From Caprella mutica (lineage: Eukaryota; Arthropoda; Malacostraca; Amphipoda; Caprellidae), in assembly GCA_947561585.1 (NCBI GenBank), contig CANNZV010000329.1, forward strand, positions 1-64,000: a stretch of 64,000 nt of DNA, in the 5' to 3' direction. This document shows, piece by piece, positions 28,738 through 39,692 of the stretch (position 1 is its first letter; the number at the start of each line of letters is the position of its first letter). The position numbers and the translations under genes were made by a program. Under the pieces are notes generated by a model. The model saw nothing but the letters and a program-made list of their open reading frames with translations. It was not told the DNA's origin and ran no database searches.

Positions 28738-31700
28738 CTGTTGAAGAAATAAAGTTGAAGTCTTGTCTAATTTTTTAGGGTAGCTAAATTGCAATGTAGA
28801 ATAGCTACATTTTTAATAACTCACGTGTAGATGAACTGCAAAACATTTTTCATTTCATTCGTAGTGATGTCCCTGAGTACTATAACATTTCTCACTCCAG
28901 GAGTATTATCATTTAACACTCTCTTGAAATAGTTACTGGCCATGCACAACACAATCTGAAAAAAAGATAAGTGAAGAATATTATATGAATAATCGACGCA
29001 GATACTTTTATTAGAGCGACACCTAAATTAATAATACTGTACATATTAGCAAAAGGTTATTTGAACTCAACGTTGAAGATATTTCATGCTTTCGAATAGA
29101 AATCTTTCTATTCGAAAGCATGAAACCAGAAAATCCTTCAACGTTGAATTTGATAGGATGGATATCCGTTGAGTATGAATCTTTTCAAAATTTATACAAC
29201 CCTACCTTATGCGCTTTGAAAGTGTGCCCATCGGTTGAAATGGTGACATCTGTGTAGGTGTCATCCCTCATTAGCTGGTCCAGCACAGAGTAGCAGTGTA
29301 TCTGTCTCTTCACCAAGCACAGACCACTGAGTTCTGCGTCAGTAGAGCCATCAGGAAGGAGTGTGTGAGAATCAACAGCATCATCTTTCGAACCACCTTC
29401 ACCAGATTCTTCGGGGGGTACATTTGTGTCTATTTCAATGTTCGGCTCTTGAATGTTGGATGAAGGATGTTGAGTCGAATCCATGGACTGTGTCGTACCT
29501 GAAACATGAATAATTTTTAATATTTGTAATGCATAGTTACTTTCTAAGCCAAAAAATTCTATTTAGTTAGCATAAACGTACCGAATTTTTCAAGGATATT
29601 AATGTCCTTCAAATCAGCATTTAATTTAATTTCGAAAGAGCCTCCAGTATTATTCTCTCCAAAATCCCACAATTGGTGGTTCAGAAAGGACGAAATTTGA
29701 TCAGACAACCCCTTTTCAAGTCCATTTGTAGAATTCTTTAATTCATCCAAATTCGTAATTTGACTTACGGAATCCTTCGAGTTTTTCATAGCTTGAGCAA
29801 GCAAGAGACTACGATTATGCTTACGCGACCTGTTGGTGGGTAAAATAAACCGTAAATTTAAAATTTGTGAATAGTAATAACAATTATGACATCGACCACG
29901 TGCTGTTCAATATGGTATAGCAATCAATGTAACGTGTCAATTAATGCTTTTTGATATGGTCTTTTTAAGAAAAAAATAATGTGAAATATAGTGATTTTGC
30001 AAGAAATACCTCAAATGCTCTACAATGGTGGACCGTCGGGTGTGATCTAGACTGTATCCACATGCCCAGCACAAGAGTTTCTTGCCAGTGTCATCTAGCA
30101 TGACTATGTCCCCGAACTCACGAACTCTGTCAGCCGGAGTGACGTTCTTTGCCGAATGGGAAGGGTTTCGAGGAGCTTTCACACCGGGGGTAACTTTAGT
30201 TGTTGTTGTGGATGATTTACCAACATTTCCACCAATTATTTTGTGTCTACCCATTATGCTCAATTAGATTTATAATTAGTGAAGCTATTAAGTAAAAAAA
30301 TTAGTGATCGAACAGATATAAACTTAATTACAGACAAATAAAACATCAATACGTATTAATATAGATAATCACAATTGCACTTGTTAGACGATCCAAATCA
30401 CGAAACTAATCACTGTACCTAACTACTTTATGTAGGTAGGTACTCGATAATTTAAGTGCGATCAATATAGGTAGTCTCCTACAATAGAATAGTGCGCAGT
30501 ATTTTTATCCGCAGAGATAACAACAATTTACTCCACAACTAGTTAGTCCTTTTCAGCCACCAACAGCAACAAACTATGTAAATAGCTAAAGAATAGCACT
30601 CTGAGACGATCCGCACTGCCCACTGCGCTAATCATCACTACTGTGTGTCTTGATTGCAAAGAGCGCACGGAATATGGCGGTGCCATGACGAGCCGTGATG
30701 CGACGGCGCATAGCGCATTTCGCGTCTCTGCGCATGTATACAAACCAATACTCAGTGTGTGTTTCTGTGTGCGGGAATTATACCCTTGCCTGCGCAGCGC
30801 ACACGTTTATCCACAGTGCCACTACCCCTCCCCTCTCCCATCGCTAGGTAGGTACGATCTATTTATTGCGTGGTGCCTGACGCTGCTATTTATTATTTAG
30901 CGCATTATTTGGAGAGAATAACACTGCGATGCTTTTTAGTAAAATGCATTGTTCTGCACTTACATTGACTGCATTCAGCAATGGCGTGAAGAAATTATTT
31001 TTATCTTCGATATGCATACGATGCAGTTTTACCTTTTGTAGATATATTATTTAGATTACATTTCTCTTATATTTTAGAATCACAATCTTTAAAACATTAT
31101 ATAAGTAGATATAACGTATAAACTTTGAACTTACCGTTAATATGTTGGTTTGTATGCATGTATGTATGGTTCTATATGACTAACTTAAACTCATTATAAA
31201 ATGTATATGCTTTTTTTAAAGTGCTTTGTATTTACTATATATTTCTACCATTATCCCAAATAATAAAATGCTAGTGATATATTTGAATATATCAGTATAC
31301 ATTACATATGTTGCATACATTTCGTCATACATTTCTTTACGTTATAACTTTTCTATTAAATAATTTCAATTAAAACACATAGTAAATTCTTCTCTCTCAC
31401 TTAATACAAATATTTAAAATCCCCCCACATGAGTAATTTATTTCCCCTTCTCTTACTCATAAATCTATTACTTACACAAATCTTTGCGGCCATCATCTGG
31501 ATTAGGAAGATTAGCAGCCTCACGCGGCCGAACACCTTGGATTCGATCGCACCCGTTCAGTAAACCGTTGTGGATTCGAGTGCCAAATTCATCAGGGCCC
31601 GAATTTTCAATTTCTTCTGAGTAATTTGATGGAGCACTTACAAAATCTGAGACGAAAATGACTCCGTAAAAATAATTCGAATCGAAAGCAATTGTGAACG

Positions 31701-33368
31701 AAAGAATATAAATAGATATCTTTTAATTTAAACGATTTATTCTAAACGGAATGCCCAAAGTTTCAAAAGTGGAATTGAACGATCAACGTTGAAAGATTTT
31801 AGGATATGAGGTTTCGAAAAGCAAAATTCATCATCAGAATCCGAGGTGGAGAAGACTTCTTTCTATTCGAAATATCGAATCCTAAAATCCTTCAATTATC
31901 CTCTTGAAAATTATAGTATGTGCTTATATGAATGTATATAATAAAATACCTGATATCAGCTCCTCTGACTGGTTATCGAATCCGAAAGATTGGTCGAAAT
32001 TGGCAAGGAAATGTGTAAAGGGGAGAACATTTCTGTTGATTGTTTCGGTTCCCCCAAGCAGAGGTGAATTGGACAGAACATTGTTAATGGCTCCAAAGGA
32101 TCCCATAGCGTAAGGATTTAGCACTGGCTGCGGCTGCATTAACGAAGGAGGTGTTGAAATGGTGTCAGGAGGATTGCTTTCAATCCTTGGTGCAGTTTTG
32201 GCCTTTAAATACTCATCCTTATTTGTCGATTTAGCTTCGAGAAATTGCTTTCGTGATAAAAGACTTGGTCGTATTCGACGTTTGTTTAATACTGCGTTCG
32301 ATCTGTAAGACTGATATATGAATAATGATTAATAATATTTATATAACTACTAAGTAATTTCCCAACATTATTTCTGAGTATTCGTTAACATTTCCATATA
32401 TTAAAGTGTTTAATCCCAATTACCTGATCTCTCCTAATCTTTTCCTTCTGTAGAATGATGCAAGCTAATGTCGATGGTGCCACTCCAAAGCGATCTGCTA
32501 CTACACTTTTCTTCAAGCCGCTCTCAACAGCCTCAATCATAGCGAGTTTCTCGGAGGCAGTGTAAGATTTCCTCATACCCCGCGTCTTGCCAACTGGAGT
32601 CTTGACAGCCTCCTGTGGTGGTGATTCACCCGATGGTGATGGTGAGTTATCAAGAAGAGCAGGCATGCTGTTACGAACCTTCTTACAGCTTGCGTTTGAA
32701 CTTATTTGTTTATATGTGTCCTCGCAGGATGTTGTGCTGTTTACAATAGTTCTGTTTGAAGAGGGTATGCTCATGACGAGGGAAGTTGCTGTTGTTTGAA
32801 GGTTGGAGGGAGTCGTCACTGAATAACTTTGTGTTGATGTTGTCGTAGGAGCAGTTGTGCTGGAAATAATCACGTATCGACCCGGAGGAAGGTTGGCAGG
32901 TAGAATAGATGGCACTGTTGATTGGGCTGCTGCAGCCTGTGCCCCTTTCATGTTCACCAACAGGGGAAGTGTTTTAGGAGAGGCAATCGCCGTGGTGTTA
33001 TTAAGCGTCGCCAGTAAATTAGCTACAGGATTGATATTGGTGAACTCCACACCTGCTTTCCTAACACCCAATGTGTGGAGTAAGGAAGATCCTTCATTAT
33101 TTGATATTAGAGTGTCACTCTTTTGCACCTCTTCATTTCTTATACTTTTAGTGTCACACTCTTCCATTATTTCGTTTTGGCAAGGTTTGACAGCGTAATC
33201 ATGTCGGTAGTTATCTTCTGGTCTGTTTTCTGTCTTTTCACTTACTCTCAATGAACTCCTGGTTTTGACGTTATACTGTAACTCATTGTGATTGCGAGGT
33301 GAAGAAGATTCTTCACCAGATGGTCCATCATCTTCCGTTTTCTCCGAGCCCTTCATCGATAGATCCAT
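28023..33368 (-). CDS. BTB factor with alternative DNA-binding 5' exons (gene span)
   Basis: Minus-strand transcription unit. Shared 3' exons: 29206-29498, 28825-28955 and 28023-28737, encoding linker, BTB domain and a disordered C terminus. Two alternative 5' sets join the shared exon at 29498: set HTH (32424-33368, 31950-32310, 31476-31646), about 871 aa; set BED (30010-30254, 29582-29829), about 543 aa. Both sets end in phase 1, as the shared exon needs. The set-BED exons lie inside the intron after set HTH, so separate promoters are expected. Predicted role: nuclear transcription factor or chromatin protein that dimerises through BTB. Not recognised as an ortholog of a named gene. All joins are inferred from frame and splice sites. 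Confidence 0.85.
28825..28955 (-). CDS. Shared exon: BTB middle (131 bp)
   Basis: Encodes IVLCMASNYFKRVLNDNTPG then VRNVIVLRDITTNEMKNVLQ and FIYT, the central helices and strand of BTB. Entered in phase 0 and left in phase 2. The paralogous exon 57807-57937 has exactly the same length and phases. Confidence 0.9.
29066..29148. repeat. Hairpin element in a BTB intron
   Basis: TTCATGCTTTCGAATAGAA faces TTCTATTCGAAAGCATGAA, and outer CAACGTTGAAG faces CTTCAACGTTG. The fold is almost complete. Related words occur at 31780-31890. Confidence 0.75.
29206..29498 (-). CDS. Shared exon: linker and BTB start
   Basis: 293-bp exon, entered in phase 1 (first bases GT) and left in phase 0. It encodes TTQSMDSTQHPSSNIQEPN, an acidic linker, then the BTB start CYSVLDQLMRDDTYTDVTIS and TDGHTFKAHK. 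An ATG at 29484 could start a protein without any DNA-binding domain. Confidence 0.88.
29582..29829 (-). CDS. BED-set exon 2
   Basis: 248-bp exon, phase 2 in and phase 1 out. It begins by completing the BED finger (R|SRKHNRSLLLAQAMKNSK), supplying the last zinc-binding His, followed by a Ser/Asn-rich spacer ending ILEKF. The donor GTACGT joins in frame to 29498. Confidence 0.83.
30010..30254 (-). CDS. Alternative first exon: CGGBP1-like BED finger
   Basis: ATG at 30252-30254 (MGRHKIIGG). After a basic Thr-rich lead, residues 46-82 read VTPADRVREFGDIVML then LLCWACGYSLDHTRRSTIVE and HLR. The order VTP-DRV-EFG, C-x2-C, H, with the second H in the next exon, resembles CGGBP1, a domesticated hAT-type BED zinc finger. 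The intron falls between the two zinc histidines, so exon 29582-29829 is needed for a complete finger. Left in phase 2. Confidence 0.83.
30560..30860 (-). promoter_or_regulatory. GC-richer, CpG-containing region upstream of the BED first exon
   Basis: A local rise in GC with many CGCG/GCGCA words (GACGGCGCATAGCGCA, CTGCGCATG, CTGCGCAGCGCAC) about 300-600 bp upstream of the ATG at 30254. ATATGGCGGTGCCAT at about 30671 resembles a YY1/Pho-type site. It is a plausible separate promoter for the BED isoform. Confidence 0.4.
30861..31475. other. Intron of the minus BTB gene
   Basis: AT-rich; no gene, exon or element recognised. Confidence 0.45.
31476..31646 (-). CDS. HTH-set exon 3
   Basis: 171-bp exon, phase 1 in and out. 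It encodes DFVSAPSNYSEEIENSGPDE then GVRPREAANLPNPDDGRKDL. The donor TTTGT|GTAAGT is strong and joins to 29498 in frame. If unspliced, a stop follows two codons later. This exon matches no long open frame and was found from splice phase. Confidence 0.72.
31775..31900. repeat. Imperfect inverted repeat in a BTB intron
   Basis: TTGAAAGATTTTAGGAT faces ATCCTAAAATCCTTCAA in spirit (ATCGAATCCTAAAATCCTTCAA), with TTTCTATTCGAAATATCG between. It shares words with the hairpin at 29066, so probably the same MITE family. Confidence 0.5.
31950..32310 (-). CDS. HTH-set exon 2
   Basis: 361-bp exon. The acceptor ATATATCAG keeps frame from the HTH exon (SYRSNAVLNKRRIRPSLL); the nearer TTACAG, 8 bp downstream, would shift frame into an early stop. 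It encodes a basic then Pro/Asn-rich linker ending SEELIS, with donor GTATTT in phase 1. Confidence 0.78.
32424..33368 (-). CDS. Alternative first exon: psq/CENP-B-like HTH
   Basis: 315 codons from MDLSMKGSEK. Residues 1-255 are Ser/Thr/Asn-rich. Residues about 262-313 form a helix-turn-helix: RGMRKSYTASEKLAMIEAVE, SGLKKSVVADRFGVAPSTLA, CIILQKEKIRRDQ, the N-terminal HTH type shared by CENP-B, pogo-class transposases and Psq proteins. It ends CAG|GTAATT in phase 0. Confidence 0.88.
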
Positions 33369-33900
33369 TTTGACACCTATGGCACTCTCTAATCACCAAC
33401 ACTTGTAATTAGCCTAAACTGGTAAACGTTTGGTTAGCGCGTTACACTGCAGTTTGGTAAATGCACTTGAGTGAGTGGTATGTACCCACTCCCTACAAAT
33501 GCTGAACAACTATGAACTCAAGAATATACGATGAAGCTTGAACTTAAGAGCAAGTATGACCAGCTTCGTAAAGAGCTTTGAAAGCAGCAACCTTATTGGC
33601 CGACGCAACGCAACTCTACAAAATCTCGTCTGCTGATCGTTCCATTTCGTTATAGGTGCACAGACATGCGCTTTTGGAAACTCTGATTTATTATTTAATT
33701 CTTTCCTTTGCATTCCTATATAAACTGGGAGATTGCAAACAAGGTAATACTCTCACAAGACATTTCTTCTTTAATGATATATTAATGTTCATTTTAATTA
33801 CGAGAAATAAGCTGATCTATCGTGGGAGCATACATACCATGTAGCATCCACGCATGCGCTTCTTCCCAATTTAGCTTTATTGCTTCGTTGCGCATCACAA
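33369..33900. promoter_or_regulatory. Upstream region of the HTH first exon
   Basis: Contains CACGCATGCGCT at 33850-33861, a near match to the NRF-1 palindrome also present in the promoter of the divergent paralogue. Otherwise no clear core promoter. Confidence 0.3.
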
Positions 33901-36480
33901 ATCGTTCGATAATCGTCATCTCCCAAACTATCTCAAAGAAATCTTTGTAGAGGTCCTTTTTACTGTAATTTATTACTTATTACCTGTTAATAAACACGGT
34001 GAATCAGTAGATGAATTCTAGTTCAAGCACTGCAATGGGCATACCTATTTGCTTTAAAACAGGTTACGTGCCTTTTTCCTAGGCTGCTCGTACGCTTCAT
34101 TTTGAAAGGAGAACGAAACGTTGTGAATTTTCCGAAATGGGCATAACGTACGTACGTATGTTCTCACCTATTCACTAACACATGGATAACTAATAACCTA
34201 TACGCAATGGAAGGAGATGTAGGCTGTAATTTATAGCTATTTCATATTTCCTTATTGGGATGATAAAAAGACATCAAAAATCGTAGCTATTATGTAATCT
34301 TTAGGTTTAATATAATCGTTATTTTTTAAATATGATGTTTGACACATTAATGAAAATATTGGGGGAAATCATATGGTATTCATGTTATTTTTTGTATGGT
34401 TCCTTCAACCATAAAAAGCCCATTTAAAAAACATTTCAATTTTTGTTTCTTTAAATAGAAAAAGTTGAAAATTAAGAATTTTAAGAATATATATATATAT
34501 TAATTTTAAATAAAAATATTCGATCGTCCAGTTATATAAATTAATTAATGTAAATAACATTTAATATAAAAGATATTAGGAAAAGCTATAATTACCACAT
34601 TCGATTTAAATGCCGAAAGAAAATATCAATAGGTTAATTATAATTTTTTTTGAAAGAAAACATAAAAACATTGAAATAATTTCTTTGTAAGAGAGAATCA
34701 TTTAAATATTGATTCTCATATTTTATGCGATATATTAATCATATTAATTTATCGGGCAGTGTCACATTTCAGGTCCTACATGAACAAAGGATATAATTTT
34801 AACTAAGTATATAATTTAATGCTAAGTATATATATAATCTAATTCTTATGATATAAATTAATGTCATTAAAACTGTAACTTTCTTGTGATAATATTTAAA
34901 ACTAAGTTAGAAAAAATGTTTGATGAACAATATATATGTTAAAATGTTTTTTTTTTTAATTTACAACGATCAAATCATCATTTTCTATCCGGTATCAATA
35001 GTATAAAAACATCACCGAATATCATCAAAAACTTTCAAAATGATGAAACGAAAATAAAATTTATTTGAAAGAAAGTTAAAAAATTTCCTAGACAAGAATA
35101 TTTTTTTTTTGTTTGATAAAAAGTGAATCAAAACTGTTCTGAATTTATTTATTAACATTATAAATAGTAATTCAATGTGATTATTTAATTTGAATATTTA
35201 ATTCATTGTGATTTTTTTTGGACTGGTCAGAAAATTGCACATAAATATAAAAATAAAATTAAAAATAGCGTATAAATAAAAAAAGATTAAAATATATAAA
35301 TAGTATTTTAATATAAAAGAGTGTTTAAATACAAAAATAGCTTTTAAATATAATATATAAATATTTAATTTAAATCTAAAAAAAGATTTAAATATAAAAA
35401 CAGTCTTTTTGATTTACAATCATGATGATCAATGTATGTAGTTCACTATAGAGGAGTCCTAATGTATACTGTATATTGATTGAATATCATATTAATTCGA
35501 TAGCCCAAACTTTCCTAAATAACGGAAATTATATAAGGGCTTGATGTATATATATATATTTTTTATTCATCAATAAATATCCCTATGATGGTGAAAGCAA
35601 CCAAATGTATTAAGACGTCAATGAGTATTTCCACACACTTTCAATGCAAGAAATGTTAACTATTGAAGGAGATACTTGGGTAAGTTCTTAATTATCGGTC
35701 AGTTCAACATTTTCGGACACGTAAGAAAGAAATATATAATAATTATTATTTAACTTTAAAATTAAAGTTAACCGATAATTAAAAACTTAATCTATAACAG
35801 GGTTTCTTAACCTGGGTTCGATCAAATCCTGGGTCAGTTTCTTGGGTTCAGTGTCGCAAATTGGTACCTAGAAATACCCATGTAGTTTATTATAACATAC
35901 ATGTGCAAGCATTCCTTTTCGTGGAAAAAAGAAAAGTAACAAACTTTATTGGTAAAATAAAATGGCATGTGCAAAAGTTAAGCCATGCATTTTTTAAATT
36001 ATCTCTGAGAGAATTGTCACATTGATTTGCATTTTTTTATCGAGTGAAATTCATGTTTTATTCTCTGGACACAGTGATTCTGTGCAAAGATTCTTGGTGA
36101 GGCTTTTGCACTAATGCAGTGTATGGCTGTATAAATATCTTTTGATTTTGAAAAAAAAAATCATTGAATGCATCATTTTGAATGGGTTTGATGAATGCAT
36201 GTGAGGAATGAATTCCGTACCTCCAACAAACTCAAAAACCTCTTTATTATAATTGCCTTTGAGACGGTATACAGGAGAAGTATCTCTAGAATAAAAAGTC
36301 ATATAATTAGTTCATTTTCTTTCAAGAACCAAAATTTGATATTATTTGTGAGTAGACTATTCTATGGATTTTTATAAAAAAATACAATGTACATGGGCTC
36401 TATCCTCAAGCTGTCTGTTGTGAATGGAAGAGAAGGAGGGGTGACACGTCCCTATGGTCCCAAACCTGTTGTACTTCGGG
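33901..36480. other. AT-rich intergenic DNA between the divergent BTB genes
   Basis: Very AT-rich with A/T runs. No gene recognised; short open frames lack coding features. One degraded MITE sits at 35678. Confidence 0.5.
35678..35795. mobile_element. MITE family A, degraded copy
   Basis: Left arm GGGTAAGTTCTTAATTATCG with ACATTTTCGGACACGTAAG; right arm reduced to AACCGATAATTAAAAACTTA. The core and half of the right arm are deleted. Confidence 0.7.
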
Positions 36481-36504
36481 ATTATTAATTGTGTAACTCT
36501 TCTT

Positions 36505-36660
36505 TAATTTTTTTATTTTTACCATGCTATTCATTTTTAACGCTATTAAAGATTTAAGAGGATAGCGCTAGAGTTATGCTATTCAACTACGAGGTCTTAG
36601 ATTTTGTGTTAAGTAGGCTCGTATGCTTCATTTACTATCACCTTTTCATTTTCCTCTTCA
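36505..36660. repeat. Interspersed repeat, copy 2
   Basis: Shares TTTTTACCATG, AGAGGATAGCGCTAG, GTTATGCT, TTCAACTACG and CTTCATTTACTATCACC with 46600-46735. It abuts the 30-bp array. Confidence 0.72.
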
Positions 36661-36677
36661 ATTTTTGAGACCGAATA

Positions 36678-37719
36678 TTTGTTTGTATACCGTATAGTGG
36701 TAGGTTACTTGTTTGTATACCGTATAGTGGTAGGTTACTTGTTTGTATACCGTATAGTGGTAGGTTACTGGTTTGTATACCGTATAGTGGTAGGTTACTG
36801 GTTTGTATACCGTATAGTGGTAGGTTACTGGTTTGTATACCGTACAGTGGTAGGTTACTGGTTTGTATACCGTATAGTGGTAGGTGACTGGTTTGTATAC
36901 CGTATAGTGGTAGGTTACTGGTTTGTATACCGTATAGTGGTAGGTTACTGGTTTGTATACCGTATAGTGGTAGGTTACTGATTTGTATACCGTATAGTGG
37001 TAGGTTACTGGTTTGTATACCGTATAGTGGTAGGTTACTGGTTTGTATACTGTATAGTGGTAGGTTACTGGTTTGTATACCGTATAGTGGTAGGTTACTG
37101 GTTTGTATACCGTATAGTGGTAGGTTACTGGTTTGTATACTGTATAGTGGTAGGTTACTGGTTTGTATACCGTATAGTGGTAGGTTACTGGTTTGTATAC
37201 CGTATAGTGGTAGGTTACTGGTTTGTATACCGTATAGTGGTAGGTTACTGGTTTGTATACCGTATAGTGGTAGGTTACTGGTTTGTATACCGTATAGTGG
37301 TAGGTTACTGATTTCTATACCGTATAGTGGTAGGTTACTGGTTTGTATACCGTATAGTGGTAGGTTACTGGTTTGTATACCGTATAGTGGTAGGTTACTG
37401 GTTTGTATACCGTATAGTGGTAGGTTACTGGTTTGTATACCGTATAGTGGTAGGTTACTGGTTTGTATACCGTATAGTGGTAGGTTACTGGTTTGTATAC
37501 CGTATAGTGGTAGGTTACTGATTTGTATACCGTATAGTGGTAGGTTACTGGTTTGTATACCGTATAGTGGTAGGTTACTGGTTTGTATACCGTATAGTGG
37601 TAGGTTACTGATTTGTATACCGTATAGTGGTAGGTTACTGGTTTGTATACCGTATAGTGGTAGGTTACTGATTTGTATACCGTATAGTGGTAGGTTACTG
37701 GTTTGTATACCATATAGTG
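36678..37719. repeat. 30-bp minisatellite, about 35 copies
   Basis: Unit GTTTGTATACCGTATAGTGG followed by TAGGTTACTG. Substitutions are rare and mostly single-base. A 30-bp unit without stops leaves several frames open on both strands (for example LPLYGIQTSN repeated on the minus strand), but there is no splice or promoter support for a gene. Confidence 0.96.
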
Positions 37720-39240
37720 TACACTTGGGCCCAAGACAATTGACGCAAAATACCAATTTTGCGTCAAAAAATCTGTGATTTCGAGAGCTATTGAGTTATA
37801 TATGTAGATATTAATTAATTAAATTTTTATTCTATACTATTTTTTATATATTTTTTATTTATATTTTTTTCCTAAGCAATTCATAATATTTATTTGAATC
37901 CAATTTGAAGTTTTTTCATTAGGTCTGATCTACCAAGGAATATAACGATAACCAAGATAATAACCATTGTATAATAACCATTCCAACACCATGGGAGGGG
38001 TTTAATAACCGTGCTGATGATCATAACCAAAGAAATAACCGTGAAAAGTATGGTAGGAAACGGAGCTGCCATTATAATAAAAACCCTCGTAACAATAATA
38101 ATAATAATAACCATTATCATTAGATGCGAACAGTCACTCTCACACTGCTACTACAAAGGCAATGACGGCAGGCATTCCTGTCACTGACTGTACCCCCCCC
38201 CCTCCCCCTCCTTGGGTAGATGCTCATTCTGACGGCAGTTGTTGTTTAGACGTCGTCTGAAATGTTTCCTCTCTCATAATATTTCCAGATAACATTTTCA
38301 TGTTGACAAATTTTCCTTATCTTTGATTCTCTTTTTAAAAAATTATGGAAACAGAGGCTTTTTTGGTGCTCGTTGTTTTTTATTTTAATTTTCTAAGCGA
38401 TGCTGTGAACTTTCATTGGAACTATTTACCAAATAGTATTATTGAGCTTTATGTAGTTTTGAAAGAAAAACATTGTGATTGTTGTTTTTAAATTTTCTTA
38501 AAATATTTTTTTTTCGAAAATGACTCGATTATTTTTCTTTTTGTGCCTTAATATTTTACATTAATTTGTTTACAATGGGTAAAATGCAAGCAAACAGATT
38601 ATTAAATCGATTTTTTTTAATTAACTCGTGTTAATGAATAACCTAATCAACCAAGCAGGGCTCATTATAATAAAATACCGTATTAATTAATTATTTAAAG
38701 TTGCGACAATATATCCTCTATTAATGATGCCTGATTCAATTTGTATGATAATTTTTATATTTATTTTTAGCACAATAATTTGCTTGCATATTTTGCACAT
38801 GGTATCCAAATGATTTTAAATAATGTAACTTTACTCTTTACAATAAAAGTGACCATCTGTTCACGGTGCATTAACCGTGGAGTGTCACTTAGTCTTTTGA
38901 GTATAGGTTGAAGTAAATACCCATAGTTACGAAATGATATATCATCTTTTTTCTCAATAAATGATGGTACGAAATGATAGCCTACAAATTACAATGATGC
39001 ATAATGGTGAATTATCATTGTGATATTAAACTTAGTTGGATAAATTTTATAATTCAAAATAAATGTGCCCATCACGTAGACTACAGTGCGTAGTTTATAA
39101 CCATCACAATAATGATGATTACTCTGATCATCATCATTAAGCCGAACCCTAATGACATGGAAGGCCATTACCACAGTCATTTCCTAACTTAACGATCATC
39201 AAATAATAACGTGAGTCGATAAGGACGATATTGGGTTGCT
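37720..39240. other. AT-rich intergenic stretch
   Basis: No gene recognised. Includes ATAACC-rich sequence around 37940-38110 and a C-run near 38193. Short open frames here look random. Confidence 0.5.
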
Positions 39241-39692
39241 CTCAGGCATGGCTTACGTTCCTCTTTCCTCTGCGCATGCGCAGTGCACTCCCTCCTTAAT
39301 GGGTTCTCCAGAAAGTCTGGCCAAGTTGCCAGAGCGACACAGCAGTCTGCTGCCTAGAATACGTCAAACCTGATCAGTGTGTTTGCGCTCTCGGTACTCT
39401 TCTTAATACTAGGCGTGTTTTGTTTCTACATGACGCTACCAAACAAGCATGGGTGTCAATGAATCGCGCTGTTTTTAAATCATTGATATCTTGTGGTGTT
39501 TATTCTAGTGTGTTGACACTTGCCGAACTCTGCGTGGTGTAATAGGGGTGTTTAATAACTAATATGAATGTTAAATTCTTCTAAAGAAATTTCCCTATGT
39601 GTCCTAATCATAATGAGTGTAATTTCACAGATTTTACAAAAAAATCCTTTAGAAATAAGTGTTAGAGAGCAGTGCCATATTTAATCGTCGAA
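39241..39692 (+). promoter_or_regulatory. Promoter region of the Myb/SANT-like first exon
   Basis: A shift to higher GC and a perfect NRF-1 (Ewg-type) palindrome TGCGCATGCGCA at 39271-39282, the best single promoter motif in the window. The 5' UTR probably runs from about 39350 to the ATG at 39693. Confidence 0.5.

Noticed and set aside
35805..35860. GGGTTCGATCAAATCC as a tRNA T-arm
   Set aside because: The loop length is wrong and no cloverleaf can be drawn.
36638..37756. 372-codon minus-strand frame of LPLYGIQTSN repeats and its plus-strand counterparts
   Set aside because: Explained by a 30-bp stop-free unit; its ends are interspersed repeat and random sequence.
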